Part shown: piece after piece, positions 23,810-32,431 of the stretch | Position numbering within the stretch: the stretch's first letter is position 1 | Layout of the letters: the number at the start of each line of letters is the position of its first letter | Assembly (NCBI RefSeq): GCF_029892565.1 | Contig: NZ_JARXVH010000019.1 | Location: 1 to 64,000 of the forward strand | Reading direction: 5' to 3' | Source of the DNA: Streptomyces pseudovenezuelae | GTDB lineage: Bacteria; Actinomycetota; Actinomycetes; Streptomycetales; Streptomycetaceae | DNA length: 64,000 bases | Notes under the pieces: generated by a model | What the model saw: the letters and a program-made list of their open reading frames with translations, nothing else | Told to the model about the DNA's origin: nothing | Database searches by the model: none | Position numbers and translations under genes: made by a program

Positions 23810-26692
23810 ATGGCGCAGCGCAGCGCACGGAGCGGCAGGACTCTGTTCGAACGCGAGAGTGAACTCGCCGCGGTCGACGAGGCGTTGGCTGCGCTCACCG
23901 GCCTGCGCACGGACGGGGCCGAGCCCGCCGCCCGCCCGCGCGGCGCCCTCCTCGCCGTCGCCGGACGGGCCGGCATCGGCAAGACCACCCTGCTCGCCGA
24001 GGTCCGCCGCCGCGCCGCCGCCCGCGGCTGCACCGTCCTGTCCGCCCGCGGCGGCGACCAGGAACAACGCGTCGCCTTCCACGTCGCCCGCCAGCTGCTG
24101 CAACCCCAGTTCGCCGGGTCGGCGGAGGCCGATCTCCGTGCCTCGATGGGCAGTTGGTACGACATCGTCGGCCCCGCCCTCGGCCTGTGCGCGCCCGCCT
24201 ACGGCGCCCCGCCCGACCCGCAGGGCCTCAGCGACGGCCTCGACTGGGTGCTCACCCACCTCGCCGTGCAGCGCGCCCCGATGGTCCTCGTCCTTGACGA
24301 CACCCACTGGGCCGACCCCGAATCCCTGCGCTGGCTCGCCGCGTTCGCGCCCCGGGCCGAGCAACTCCCGCTGCTGATCGTCGTCGCCTACCGCCCCGAC
24401 GAACTCCCCGACCACGCCGAGTCGTTCAGGGAACTGCCCGGACGCGCGGGCGGACGCCCCCTCGACCTGGAGCCGCTCAGCGCCGCCGCCGTCGCCCGCC
24501 TGGTCCGCGAGGCACTCGGCACGGACGCCGACGACGCCTTCTGCCGCGAATGCTGGGCCGTCACCTCGGGCAACCCCTTCGAGACCGTCGAACTCCTCGC
24601 CAAGGTCCGCGACCGCGACCTGACCCCGACCGGCACCGGCGCCCACCTGCTGCGCGACCTCGCCGCCGCCGTCAAGGGCAGTGGCCTCGTCGCCCGCATC
24701 GAGCGTCTCGGCACCTCCACCGTCCGCTTCGCCTGGGCCTGCGCCGTCCTCGGCACCGAGATCCACCCCACCCTGGCCGCGGCCGTCGCCGGACTCGGCC
24801 ACGAGGAGGCCGCCGACGCCGCCGACGCCCTGCGCGGCGCCCGGATCCTCGCCGGCAGCGACACCCTGGAGTTCGTCCACCCGCTGATCGCCACCGCCGT
24901 CTACCGGGCCATCCCGCAGGGCGTCCGCGTCGCCCTGCACGGCCAGGCCGCCTGGTGCGTGATCAACGACGGCCTCGGCCCGTCGGCCGCCGCCCGTCAC
25001 CTCCTGGAGACCCACCCCGACGGCGACACCTGGGTCGTGCACCAACTGCGCGCCGCCGCCGAGGAGACCCTCCGGGCCGGCGCCCCCGACGCGGCCCGCC
25101 GCTACCTGGCCCGCGCCCTGCGCGAACCCCCGCCCTTCGAGGACCGGGCCGCCGTCCTGTACGAACTGGGCTCCGCCTCCCTGCTCACCGAACCGGCCAC
25201 CACGGTCAACCACCTGCGCGCCGCCCTGGAAGAGTCCATCGGCGACCCCGACCTGCGCCACAACATCGTCTACCGGCTCTCCCAGGTCCTCGCCCACAGC
25301 GACCGCCTCGCCGAGTCCTCCGACACCCTCGCCCGCGAGATCCGCGTCACCGACGACGCCCGCGTACGGCTGCGCATGCTCGCCGAGCAGTTCATGTGGG
25401 ACGCCTTCCGCGCCGACGAACCCGACCACCCCTCCCGCTCCCGCCGCCTCACCAAGCTCGCCGACCGGCTCAAGGGCAACGACCTCACCGAGCGGTACAT
25501 CATCGGACTGCGCACCTGGGACGCGATCCTGCGCGGCGAGCCCGCCCACGTCGCCCTCCACCACGCCGAACGCGCCCTGGCCGGCGGACTGCGCTGGGCG
25601 GAACCGGACCGCGGCTTCGAGGTGCCCGTCCTGGTCGCCCTCGCCTTCATGTACGCCGACCGCCCCGGCCGCACCGAGGAACTCTTCGCCGCCGGCATCG
25701 CCGACTACGAACAACAGGGCTGGCGCGGTGCCCACCTCTCCTTCGCCTACACGCTCCTCGCCTACCTCCGCTACCGCCGCGGCCGGCTCGCCGAGGCCGA
25801 GGACTTCGTCCGCGCCGGGCTCAGGATCGCCGAACGCGTCGGCCCCGGTACCCCCGCGCACTGGTACGCCGTCGGCATCCTCATCGAGGTCCTCCTCGCC
25901 CGCGGCCAGGTCGCCGAGGCCACCGAAACCGCCGAGCACTACTCCTTCGGACCGCCCTTCCCGGCCGCCGTCGTCTTCCCCGACTCCCAGACCGTGTACG
26001 GCGAACTCCTGCTCGCCCGCGGCCTGCACAAGGACGCCGCCGCCGAACTGGCCGCCGCCGGCCGCCGCTTGGACCCCCGTGGCATCCGCAACCCGGCCTG
26101 GTGCCCCTGGCAGCTCCACCTCGCCCGCGCCGAGAGCCCCGACGCCCCCGAACGCGCCGTCGCCACCGTCCTCGAAGCGGTCCTGCGCGCCCGTCAGTTC
26201 GGCGCCCCGTCCGCCATCGGCCAGGCCCTGCGCGCCGCCGCCGAGGTCTCCTCCGGCTCGACCCGCGTGAAGCACCTGGAAGAGGCCGTCACCCACCTGG
26301 AGCGCTCACCGGCCGCCTACGAACTCGCTTGCGCCCTGGTCGCCCTCGGCACCGAACTGCGCCGCACCGGCCGCCCCACCGAAGCGGCCGAACACCTCTA
26401 CCGAGGCCTCGACGCGGCCGTCCAGTGCGGTGCCGACGGCCTGGTCGATTCGGCCCGCGCCGAACTCGTCGCCGCCGGCCTGCGCCCCCGCCGCCTGCAC
26501 AGCACCGAGACCGACACCCTCACCGCCCGCGAACGCGCGGCGGCCAACCTGGCCGCCCAGGGCAGCACCGAAGCGGACATCGCGAGGGAGCTGCGCGTGG
26601 ACGAGCCCACGGCGGTACGCCTGCTGTCCGCGGTGTACCGAAAGATGGGTACCGAAGGCACCGGTCTCGCGGCGGCCCTGAAGCCGACCTGA
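23810..26692 (+). CDS. Large LuxR-type ATPase regulator (LAL family)
   Basis: 960 aa from ATG 23810 (GGGGGTGCGACC before it); the frame is open to a GTG at 23759. An N-terminal AAA/STAND-type ATPase has Walker A GRAGIGKT (about 52-59) and Walker B VLVLDDTHWADPESLRW. A long helical TPR-like middle region follows. The C-terminus has LTARERAAANLAAQGSTEAD and IARELRVDEPTAVRLLSAVY, a LuxR-type helix-turn-helix. LAL proteins are ATP-dependent activators, often of antibiotic clusters or sugar use. The HTH ends close to the C-terminus as usual. No biosynthetic cluster adjoins it, so its targets are unknown. Confidence 0.85.
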   Translation: MAQRSARSGRTLFERESELAAVDEALAALTGLRTDGAEPAARPRGALLAVAGRAGIGKTTLLAEVRRRAAARGCTVLSARGGDQEQRVAFHVARQLLQPQFAGSAEADLRASMGSWYDIVGPALGLCAPAYGAPPDPQGLSDGLDWVLTHLAVQRAPMVLVLDDTHWADPESLRWLAAFAPRAEQLPLLIVVAYRPDELPDHAESFRELPGRAGGRPLDLEPLSAAAVARLVREALGTDADDAFCRECWAVTSGNPFETVELLAKVRDRDLTPTGTGAHLLRDLAAAVKGSGLVARIERLGTSTVRFAWACAVLGTEIHPTLAAAVAGLGHEEAADAADALRGARILAGSDTLEFVHPLIATAVYRAIPQGVRVALHGQAAWCVINDGLGPSAAARHLLETHPDGDTWVVHQLRAAAEETLRAGAPDAARRYLARALREPPPFEDRAAVLYELGSASLLTEPATTVNHLRAALEESIGDPDLRHNIVYRLSQVLAHSDRLAESSDTLAREIRVTDDARVRLRMLAEQFMWDAFRADEPDHPSRSRRLTKLADRLKGNDLTERYIIGLRTWDAILRGEPAHVALHHAERALAGGLRWAEPDRGFEVPVLVALAFMYADRPGRTEELFAAGIADYEQQGWRGAHLSFAYTLLAYLRYRRGRLAEAEDFVRAGLRIAERVGPGTPAHWYAVGILIEVLLARGQVAEATETAEHYSFGPPFPAAVVFPDSQTVYGELLLARGLHKDAAAELAAAGRRLDPRGIRNPAWCPWQLHLARAESPDAPERAVATVLEAVLRARQFGAPSAIGQALRAAAEVSSGSTRVKHLEEAVTHLERSPAAYELACALVALGTELRRTGRPTEAAEHLYRGLDAAVQCGADGLVDSARAELVAAGLRPRRLHSTETDTLTARERAAANLAAQGSTEADIARELRVDEPTAVRLLSAVYRKMGTEGTGLAAALKPT

Positions 26693-26729
26693 GCCGCACG
26701 ACTGCCTCCCGGCCCCTTACCATGGGCGC

Positions 26730-27227
26730 ATGTCGTTCCTCCGCCGCCGCAGCGCCACTCCCGCCGGGCCCGAATTCGACGTACTCGCCATGGACCCGGG
26801 CGACTGGCCCGGCAATCTGGGCGCCGGTCTGCTGCCCGCGCCCGACGGCAGCTGCCAAGGCGTCTTCCTGCGCTACGACCTGTTCGGCGGCCGCGGCCCC
26901 GCGATGATCATCGGCAACCTGCCCGAGGGATCTCCGGCCCGTGACGTCGCCGAGGGCGAGGTCCCCTTCGAGGTGGCCCAGCTGCTGGTCGCGCTGGAGA
27001 ACGAGGAGGAGGTCACCGTCACGGGAGCCGAGGACATGCCCGTGATGCAGGGCGACAACCTGCTGATCGTGCGCCGGCTCAAGCTTTCCGAGAGCCGGAT
27101 CTCCTGTGTCCAGTTCGACCGCAGCGACAACGTCCTGGTGACCATCGCCGCCTGGGACCGTCCCATCACGGACGACCTGTACGCCCTGCTGAAACCGCTC
27201 CCGGCGGAGCTGTTCCAGCAGGGCTGA
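26730..27227 (+). CDS. Conserved hypothetical protein
   Basis: 165 aa, not assigned to a named family. It is acidic, soluble and without signal peptide or membrane segment. It begins MSFLRRRSATPAGPEFDVLA and has GNLPEGSPARDVAEGEVPFE then VAQLLVALENEEEVTVTGAE. Codon usage is typical of the chromosome, so it is very likely a real gene. It follows the LAL gene after 37 bp and may be cotranscribed. It is convergent with the amidase gene with only 4 bp between the stops. Confidence 0.7.
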   Translation: MSFLRRRSATPAGPEFDVLAMDPGDWPGNLGAGLLPAPDGSCQGVFLRYDLFGGRGPAMIIGNLPEGSPARDVAEGEVPFEVAQLLVALENEEEVTVTGAEDMPVMQGDNLLIVRRLKLSESRISCVQFDRSDNVLVTIAAWDRPITDDLYALLKPLPAELFQQG

Positions 27228-27231
27228 CCGG

Positions 27232-29196
27232 CTACTTCCGCGACGGCACCACGTTCACGTCCGCCGCCCGCACGAACTCGACCCGGTGGCCGTACTGGAT
27301 CTCGTAGTAGAGATCCTTGCCGACCACGACCTTGTGCGAGTCGGTCGTGAAGGTGACCGCGTAGTAGTACTCGCCCGGCAGCTTGTCGCCGACGACGTAC
27401 TTCTGGCCCGCCGGAATGGTGTACGGCAGTGGTGAGATCGCCTGTGCGGGGACGCCCGTCGGATAGGCGGTCGTCTCCGGGTAGGCGCGGCCGTAGACCG
27501 GGACGCTCGCGAGGCCGGGCTTCGGGGTCACCACCAGACCGCGCGCGCCGACCGCGACCGGGGCCTTCTTCGGACTCTTGAACCAGGCCTTCTGGCCCAG
27601 GTACCAGATCGCCGTCCAGTCGCCGTCGCGGCCGGCGACCGCGTACTGCTGGCCGGTGGAGACCCGTGAGGAAAGGTCGTTCACGTCGGTGGTCGGTGTC
27701 GTGCCGAGGCCGATGTCCTTGATCAGCGGGTAGGTCTCGCCGGGGCCCGAATACAGGCGGACCTCACTGGATCCGTGGGACGCGCACGGCTGGCCCTTGG
27801 TGACGCATCCCGTGTACGCGGGCTGGTTCGTGGCGTAGTCGGGGCGGATGGTGACCAGACCGGCCTTCTTGCCGGCGGTGGCCTTGAACGGGCGGTCCAG
27901 CAGGTCGAAGTAGTGGCGCCAGTCCCAGTAGGGGCCGGGGTCGGTGTGCATGCCGGGGACGGTCGACGTGGTCGGGCCCGGCACGTTGTCGTGGCCGAGG
28001 ATGTGCTGCCGGTCCAGCGGGATGCGGTACTTCGCGGAGAGGTACTTCACCAGGCGGGCCGACGAGCGGTACATCGCCTCCGTGTACCAGGCGTCCGGCG
28101 CGGCCAGGAAGCCCTCGTGCTCCAGGCCGATCGACTTGGCGTTGACGTACCAGTTGCCCGCGTGCCAGGCCACGTCCTTGGCCTTCACGTGCTGGGCGAT
28201 GAGGCCGTCGGTGGAGCGCAGCGTGTAGTTCCAGGAGACGTAGGTGGGGTCCTGGACCAGGTTCAGTACGCCGTCCCACGTGCCCTCGGTGTCGTGGATG
28301 ACGATGTACTTGATGCTCTGCGAGGCCGGGCGGTCGCCCAGGTCGTGGTTGCCGTAGTCGTTGTCCCCGAACTCCTCGTAGGGCGCCGGGATCCACTCGC
28401 AGGACACCGACCTCGGGCACTCCGTGCCGGCGGCGGACAGGGTGCGCAGGCCGGTCCGCTTCAGCTGCGCGGTGTCGGGGGCCAGGCCGGGCTGCGCGGC
28501 GAGGGCGATCTGCTGACCCGCGTCGGTGGTGCGGTCCTCGCCGGTGCGGAGCACGTCGTAGACGTCGTTCGCGTACGCGGCCGCCGTGGCGCTGTCGTCC
28601 GCGCCGGAGAAGCGGGCCACCGCTCCGTACCACTCGGCCGGATCGGCGCTGAGGGGTTCGCCCAGCTTCTGTTGCGCCTCGGCCAGCAGCGCGGCACCGC
28701 CGGCCACGTTGGCCGAGGGGTCGGTACGCAGCTCGGCCTGGCTGAGTCCGGTCAGTTCGGCGGCCTTGGTCAAGGTCTTGAGGCGGGCCGGGAGTTCGGA
28801 GTTCGCCGGCACCTTCGTGTCGGGGTGCAGAGCGGCGCGGGCGCTGTCGCCGCGGGCGTCCTCCGCGCCCTCGCTGTGGTGCGAGGCCGTGGCGAGCGCG
28901 GTACGGGCGTCGGTGAGGTGCATCGGGCCGTAGCCGCCGGTGACGCTCGGCGCCCCGGCGTGCGCGTCCCAACGGGACTGGAGATAGGAGACGCCGAGCA
29001 GCACGCTCTGCGGCACGTGGTACTCGGCGGCGGCCGAACTGAACGCCAGCTGCAGCCGGTCCGCGGAGGACCCGGCGCCGGCCGCCGGGGCCGCGCCGAT
29101 CAGGGGCAGCAGCAGGGCCGCCGAGACGAGAGCGCCCGCGGTCCTGCGGGCGCGTCTGTTGCCGGGCGTGGACGTGGGGTCGGGGGCGGATCGCAA
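27232..29196 (-). CDS. Secreted N-acetylmuramoyl-L-alanine amidase (Amidase_2)
   Basis: 654 aa. The start is a TTG at 29196, chosen because AGGAGGCTGCA precedes it directly and a signal peptide follows (RRTAGALVSAALLLPLIGAA, with Ala-rich cleavage region). An N-terminal all-Ala-rich region looks like a lysozyme/SLT-like helical domain (SVLLGVSYLQSRWDAHAG). The zinc amidase core has IKYIVIHDTEGTWDGVLNLV, VAWHAGNWYVNAKSIGLEHE and ILGHDNVPGPTTSTVPGMHT followed by DPGP, giving the His/His/Asp-region zinc ligands of the Amidase_2 fold. A C-terminal SH3b-like region (VRLYSGPGETYPLIKDIGLG) may bind wall. It cleaves the bond between MurNAc and the stem peptide outside the cell, for wall turnover or lysis. 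Confidence 0.88.
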   Translation of the reverse strand: MRSAPDPTSTPGNRRARRTAGALVSAALLLPLIGAAPAAGAGSSADRLQLAFSSAAAEYHVPQSVLLGVSYLQSRWDAHAGAPSVTGGYGPMHLTDARTALATASHHSEGAEDARGDSARAALHPDTKVPANSELPARLKTLTKAAELTGLSQAELRTDPSANVAGGAALLAEAQQKLGEPLSADPAEWYGAVARFSGADDSATAAAYANDVYDVLRTGEDRTTDAGQQIALAAQPGLAPDTAQLKRTGLRTLSAAGTECPRSVSCEWIPAPYEEFGDNDYGNHDLGDRPASQSIKYIVIHDTEGTWDGVLNLVQDPTYVSWNYTLRSTDGLIAQHVKAKDVAWHAGNWYVNAKSIGLEHEGFLAAPDAWYTEAMYRSSARLVKYLSAKYRIPLDRQHILGHDNVPGPTTSTVPGMHTDPGPYWDWRHYFDLLDRPFKATAGKKAGLVTIRPDYATNQPAYTGCVTKGQPCASHGSSEVRLYSGPGETYPLIKDIGLGTTPTTDVNDLSSRVSTGQQYAVAGRDGDWTAIWYLGQKAWFKSPKKAPVAVGARGLVVTPKPGLASVPVYGRAYPETTAYPTGVPAQAISPLPYTIPAGQKYVVGDKLPGEYYYAVTFTTDSHKVVVGKDLYYEIQYGHRVEFVRAADVNVVPSRK

Positions 29197-29498
29197 TGCA
29201 GCCTCCTGGGACGAACGAGCGTGGCGGGGCGTGCAGGGCCGGGCGGTGGCTCAGTGGTACCGGCTTGCAGACGATCCGTCAATCATGCCCAGGGCAACCA
29301 GATTTCCCACGTCAACACGAGGGCAAAGGAGTTTCTTGGCGCAGGCTCACGGGCCTGCGGTGCGTCAGTGGCGTATACCAATGGGTGCAGGAGCCGAGGT
29401 GGGGACATTTGAACGGCCATGTGCGGATCCACCCGGCGGCGCATACGAAAATCCGCGGCACGCCACCGTTCTGGGCGCACCGCGGATCGTCGTCCCCG
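29197..29498. other. Intergenic region between amidase and phosphotransferase genes
   Basis: 302 bp on the promoter side of the amidase gene. It holds the amidase promoter, a small hairpin GCAGGC/GCCTGC at 29341-29358, and the likely terminator of the phosphotransferase gene listed separately. No ORF in it is convincing. Confidence 0.4.
29451..29487 (-). terminator. Hairpin downstream of the phosphotransferase gene
   Basis: ATCCGCGG at 29451-29458 pairs with CCGCGGAT at 29480-29487, and the loop adds a CGCC/GGGCG inner stem. It starts 12 bp after the stop of the minus-strand gene at 29499, the right place for a terminator. Confidence 0.55.
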
Positions 29499-30641
29499 TC
29501 AGCGAGTGCCGACCGCCGCGCGCACGGCCCGGCGGGCCAGCTGGCAGTCGTCGTGCAGCCGCCTCAGCAGCAGCCGCTGTTCCTCGCCGGACGGCGCAGC
29601 GCCCGGGTGGGCCGCTCCCGGTGCCGCCGGGGTCGAGTCGTGCATCGAACGCTGCACGGCCGTCTCGTAGGTACGGATCTCACGGGTCAGTACGAGCATC
29701 AGGTTCACCAGGAACGCGTCCCGGGAGGCCGGGCCGGCGGACTGCGCGAGCTGGCTGATCTGTCGGCGGGCCACCGGTGCGTCGCCGAGGACCGACCAGA
29801 GCGTCGCCAGGTCGTATCCGGGCAGGTACCAGCCCGCGTGCTCCCAGTCCACCAGCACTGGACCGGCCGGGGACAGGAGAATGTTCGACAGCAAAGCGTC
29901 GCCGTGGCAGAACTGGCCCATGCCCTGGCGGCCCGCCGAGTGCGCGATACCGTGCAGCAGCTTCTGCAGGTCGCCCATGTCGCGGTCGGTGAGCAGACCC
30001 AGCTCGTGGTAGCGGGAGATACGGGCCGCGTAGTCCAGGGGGGCGTCGAACGTGCCGGCCGGTGGCCGCCATGCGTTCAGTCGGCAGATCGCGCCGAACG
30101 CCGCCCGGATGTCCGCACGGGGCGGGGCCTCGGTGGGGTGGCGCTGGAGTGCAGCCACGCGTCCGGGCATCCGCTCGATCACCAGCGTGCAGTTGTCCGG
30201 GTCCGCCGCGATCAGCCGCGGGACGCGCACCGGGGGGCGGTGCCGGACGAACGAGCGGTAGGCGGCTATCTCGTGGCGGATCCGCTCCGCCCAGGCGGGG
30301 GAGTGGTCCAGTAAACACTTGGCGACGGCCGTGCTGCGCCCGGTCGTGCCGACCAGGAGCACGGAGCGTCCGCTGCGGCGCAGCACCTGGACCGGAGCGA
30401 ACTCCGGGCAGATCCGGTGCACCGACGCGAGCGCCGTGCGCAGCTGGGCGCCCTGAGGGCCGGACAAGTCGAGTCTCCCGCTGAGCGGTTGGGTGCCGAG
30501 CCCCGGAACACGCCGCGTCCGGCCCGCGCCCAGCGCGGGGGCCGCGGGACGCGCGGCGGGGTCGAGGTAAGGGCCGCTGCCCGCCGGACGGGGGTGCAGC
30601 GACCGGGGCGGGGCGGACACGGAGGACGATGCTGCGTACAT
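29499..30641 (-). CDS. Aminoglycoside-phosphotransferase-fold kinase
   Basis: 380 aa. The APH/choline kinase fold is shown by VAKCLLDHS (likely nucleotide-binding Lys), CHGDALLSNILL (catalytic Asp and following Asn; the usual HGD) and VLVDWEHAGWYLPGYDLATL (metal-binding Asp). An extra Pro/Arg-rich N-terminal extension of about 60 residues looks disordered. Such proteins phosphorylate small hydroxylated substrates; the substrate is unknown, and resistance is not implied by sequence alone. It is divergent from the NsdA-family regulator. Confidence 0.78.
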   Translation of the reverse strand: MYAASSSVSAPPRSLHPRPAGSGPYLDPAARPAAPALGAGRTRRVPGLGTQPLSGRLDLSGPQGAQLRTALASVHRICPEFAPVQVLRRSGRSVLLVGTTGRSTAVAKCLLDHSPAWAERIRHEIAAYRSFVRHRPPVRVPRLIAADPDNCTLVIERMPGRVAALQRHPTEAPPRADIRAAFGAICRLNAWRPPAGTFDAPLDYAARISRYHELGLLTDRDMGDLQKLLHGIAHSAGRQGMGQFCHGDALLSNILLSPAGPVLVDWEHAGWYLPGYDLATLWSVLGDAPVARRQISQLAQSAGPASRDAFLVNLMLVLTREIRTYETAVQRSMHDSTPAAPGAAHPGAAPSGEEQRLLLRRLHDDCQLARRAVRAAVGTR

Positions 30642-30874
30642 GGGCGAAACAGATCCCTTCGTGTGCCTGCGACGACGGTGCGCTACCCGGCCCGGCCCCT
30701 CGGATGCACCCTGGGGAATGTCCCTCGGTGACCGGGTCGGGGTGGCGCGTTCCTACCTGACACCAGATGTGCAGTGGCACACCATCTGGCGCACCCTGGC
30801 GAACCGTGGCGAATAGTCGCCCGGCAACGTGCACCGGGCTATGTTCAACTCAGCCGAGAACCTGGGGGCTTGAC

Positions 30875-32365
30875 GTGAGTGGACAACCCAACTCCCGCTT
30901 GTCGGACCTGTTCGGCCTGGCCGGCTGGTCCAAGGGTGAGCTCGCGAGGCTGGTCAACCGGCAGGCGGCGGCCACGGGCCACCCCCAGCTGTCGACCGAC
31001 ACTTCGCGAGTGCGGCGGTGGATCGACACGGGCGAAGTCCCGCGCGATCCGGTGCCGCGGGTGTTGGCGGCTCTGTTCACCGAGCGTCTCGGCCGTGTCG
31101 TGACCATCGAGGACCTCGGTCTGGTCCGGCACGGGCGTGCGGGGAGACGGCAGGACGGCGGGAGCGCTGAACATCCCGACGGTGTGCCGTGGGCGCCCGA
31201 GCGAACCGCCGCGGTCCTCACCGAATTCACGGGAATGGACCTCATGCTCAACCGACGCGGCTTGGTGGGCGCGGGTGCCGCGCTCGCCGCGGGATCCGCA
31301 CTCACCAGTGCCATGTATGACTGGCTGCACTCCGATCCGGCCCTCGCGGCCGACGCCCCCCGTTTCGACGATCCCCTGCACGCCGACCCCGCTGGGTTCG
31401 ACCGCTATGAGGCCGCCCCCATCGGGTCGCAGGAGATCGAGGAACTGGAGCGCTCGGTAGAGGTGTTCCGGGCCTGGGACGCGGCCCGCGGCGGCGGGCT
31501 GCAACGCAAGGCGGTCGTAGGCCAGCTCAACGAGGTGGGCGGCATGCTCGCCTACCGTCACCCCGACCATCTCCAGCGGCGCCTGTGGGGCGTCGCCGCC
31601 AATCTCGCCGTCCTCGCGGGCTGGATGTCGCACGACGTCGGCCTGGAGCCCACGGCCCAGAAGTACTTCGTCATCGCCGCCCATGCCGCGCGTGAGGGTG
31701 GTGACCGGCCCCGCGCAGGCGAGGCGCTCTCCCGAGCGGCTCGCCAGATGGTGCACCTGGGCCGGCCCGACGACGCGCTCGACCTGATGAACCTCGCCAA
31801 GTCCGGCTCGGGCGAAGAAGTGCTGCCCCGCACCAGGGCGATGCTCTACACCATCGAAGCCTGGGCACAGGCCTCCATGGGCAAGGGCCAGGCGATGCGC
31901 CGAACTCTCGGCCAGGCGGAGGACCTCTTCGTCTCCGACGGGGCGGACGTGCCGCCGCCCAGCTGGATGCAGATGTTCAAGGAGGAGGACCTGTACGGCA
32001 TGCAGGCTCTGGCCTACCGGACGCTGGCCGAGCACGATCCGAGCGCCGCCGCGCACGCCCAGCACTACGCGGAGAAGGCCCTGGCGCTGCGGGTCGACGG
32101 GCGGCAGCGGTCGAAGATCTTCGACTTCCTGTCGATGGCCTCCGCCTGCTTCATCGCCGACGACCCGGAGCAGGCCGACCGCTACGCACGCCTGGCCCTG
32201 ATGTCGATGGGATCCAACTCCTCCCACCGCACCTGGGACCGGCTGCGCCAGATGTACCGGCTCACCGCCGAGTACTCCAGCTACCCGAAGATCAGCGAGC
32301 TGCGGGAGGAGATCAAACTGGCGCTGCCGAAGAGGGCGAACGGAGGCAACAGCGCACGGGCATAG
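30875..32365 (+). CDS. NsdA-family regulator (HTH-like N-terminus, TPR C-terminus)
   Basis: 496 aa from GTG 30875 (CCTGGGGGCTTGAC just upstream); an in-frame extension to 30767 looks non-coding. The N-terminal DNA-binding-like region has SDLFGLAGWSKGELARLVNR, TDTSRVRRWIDTGEVPRDPV and ALFTERLGRVVTIEDLGLV. The long helical C-terminus contains TPR-like repeats (for example AGEALSRAARQMVHLGRPDD and ALRVDGRQRSKIFDFLSMAS). I recognise this layout from Streptomyces NsdA/NsdB, negative regulators of sporulation and antibiotic production; which paralogue this is cannot be settled here, as the known nsdA neighbourhood (ftsY/amtB side) is absent. Nearby developmental genes (PP2C, SsgA-like) fit such a role. 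Confidence 0.75.
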   Translation: MSGQPNSRLSDLFGLAGWSKGELARLVNRQAAATGHPQLSTDTSRVRRWIDTGEVPRDPVPRVLAALFTERLGRVVTIEDLGLVRHGRAGRRQDGGSAEHPDGVPWAPERTAAVLTEFTGMDLMLNRRGLVGAGAALAAGSALTSAMYDWLHSDPALAADAPRFDDPLHADPAGFDRYEAAPIGSQEIEELERSVEVFRAWDAARGGGLQRKAVVGQLNEVGGMLAYRHPDHLQRRLWGVAANLAVLAGWMSHDVGLEPTAQKYFVIAAHAAREGGDRPRAGEALSRAARQMVHLGRPDDALDLMNLAKSGSGEEVLPRTRAMLYTIEAWAQASMGKGQAMRRTLGQAEDLFVSDGADVPPPSWMQMFKEEDLYGMQALAYRTLAEHDPSAAAHAQHYAEKALALRVDGRQRSKIFDFLSMASACFIADDPEQADRYARLALMSMGSNSSHRTWDRLRQMYRLTAEYSSYPKISELREEIKLALPKRANGGNSARA

Positions 32366-32431
32366 GGGGTTTGTGCGCTGAATAGATCTGGACGGGCGGC
32401 CAACCGGGGCCCGTGCCGACGGTGTCGCCGC

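Noticed and set aside
23681..26296. A long minus-strand open frame of 871 codons opposite the LAL regulator
   Set aside because: It is Gly/Ala/Val-rich without any domain and lies antisense to a gene with clear Walker and HTH motifs; a GC-codon-bias shadow.
24550..26907. A 785-codon plus-strand frame overlapping the LAL gene
   Set aside because: Arg/Pro-rich low-complexity translation in the wrong frame of the regulator.
29197..29498. Possible tRNA-like stretch (GGTGGCTCAGTGGTACCGGC) in the amidase upstream region
   Set aside because: No cloverleaf with acceptor and anticodon stems could be built around it.
32351..32414. Short hairpins (AGCGCAC/GTGCGCT, ACGGGC/GCCCGT) between the NsdA-family and PP2C genes
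   Set aside because: Stems of 6-7 bp with long loops are too weak in this GC-rich DNA to call a terminator.
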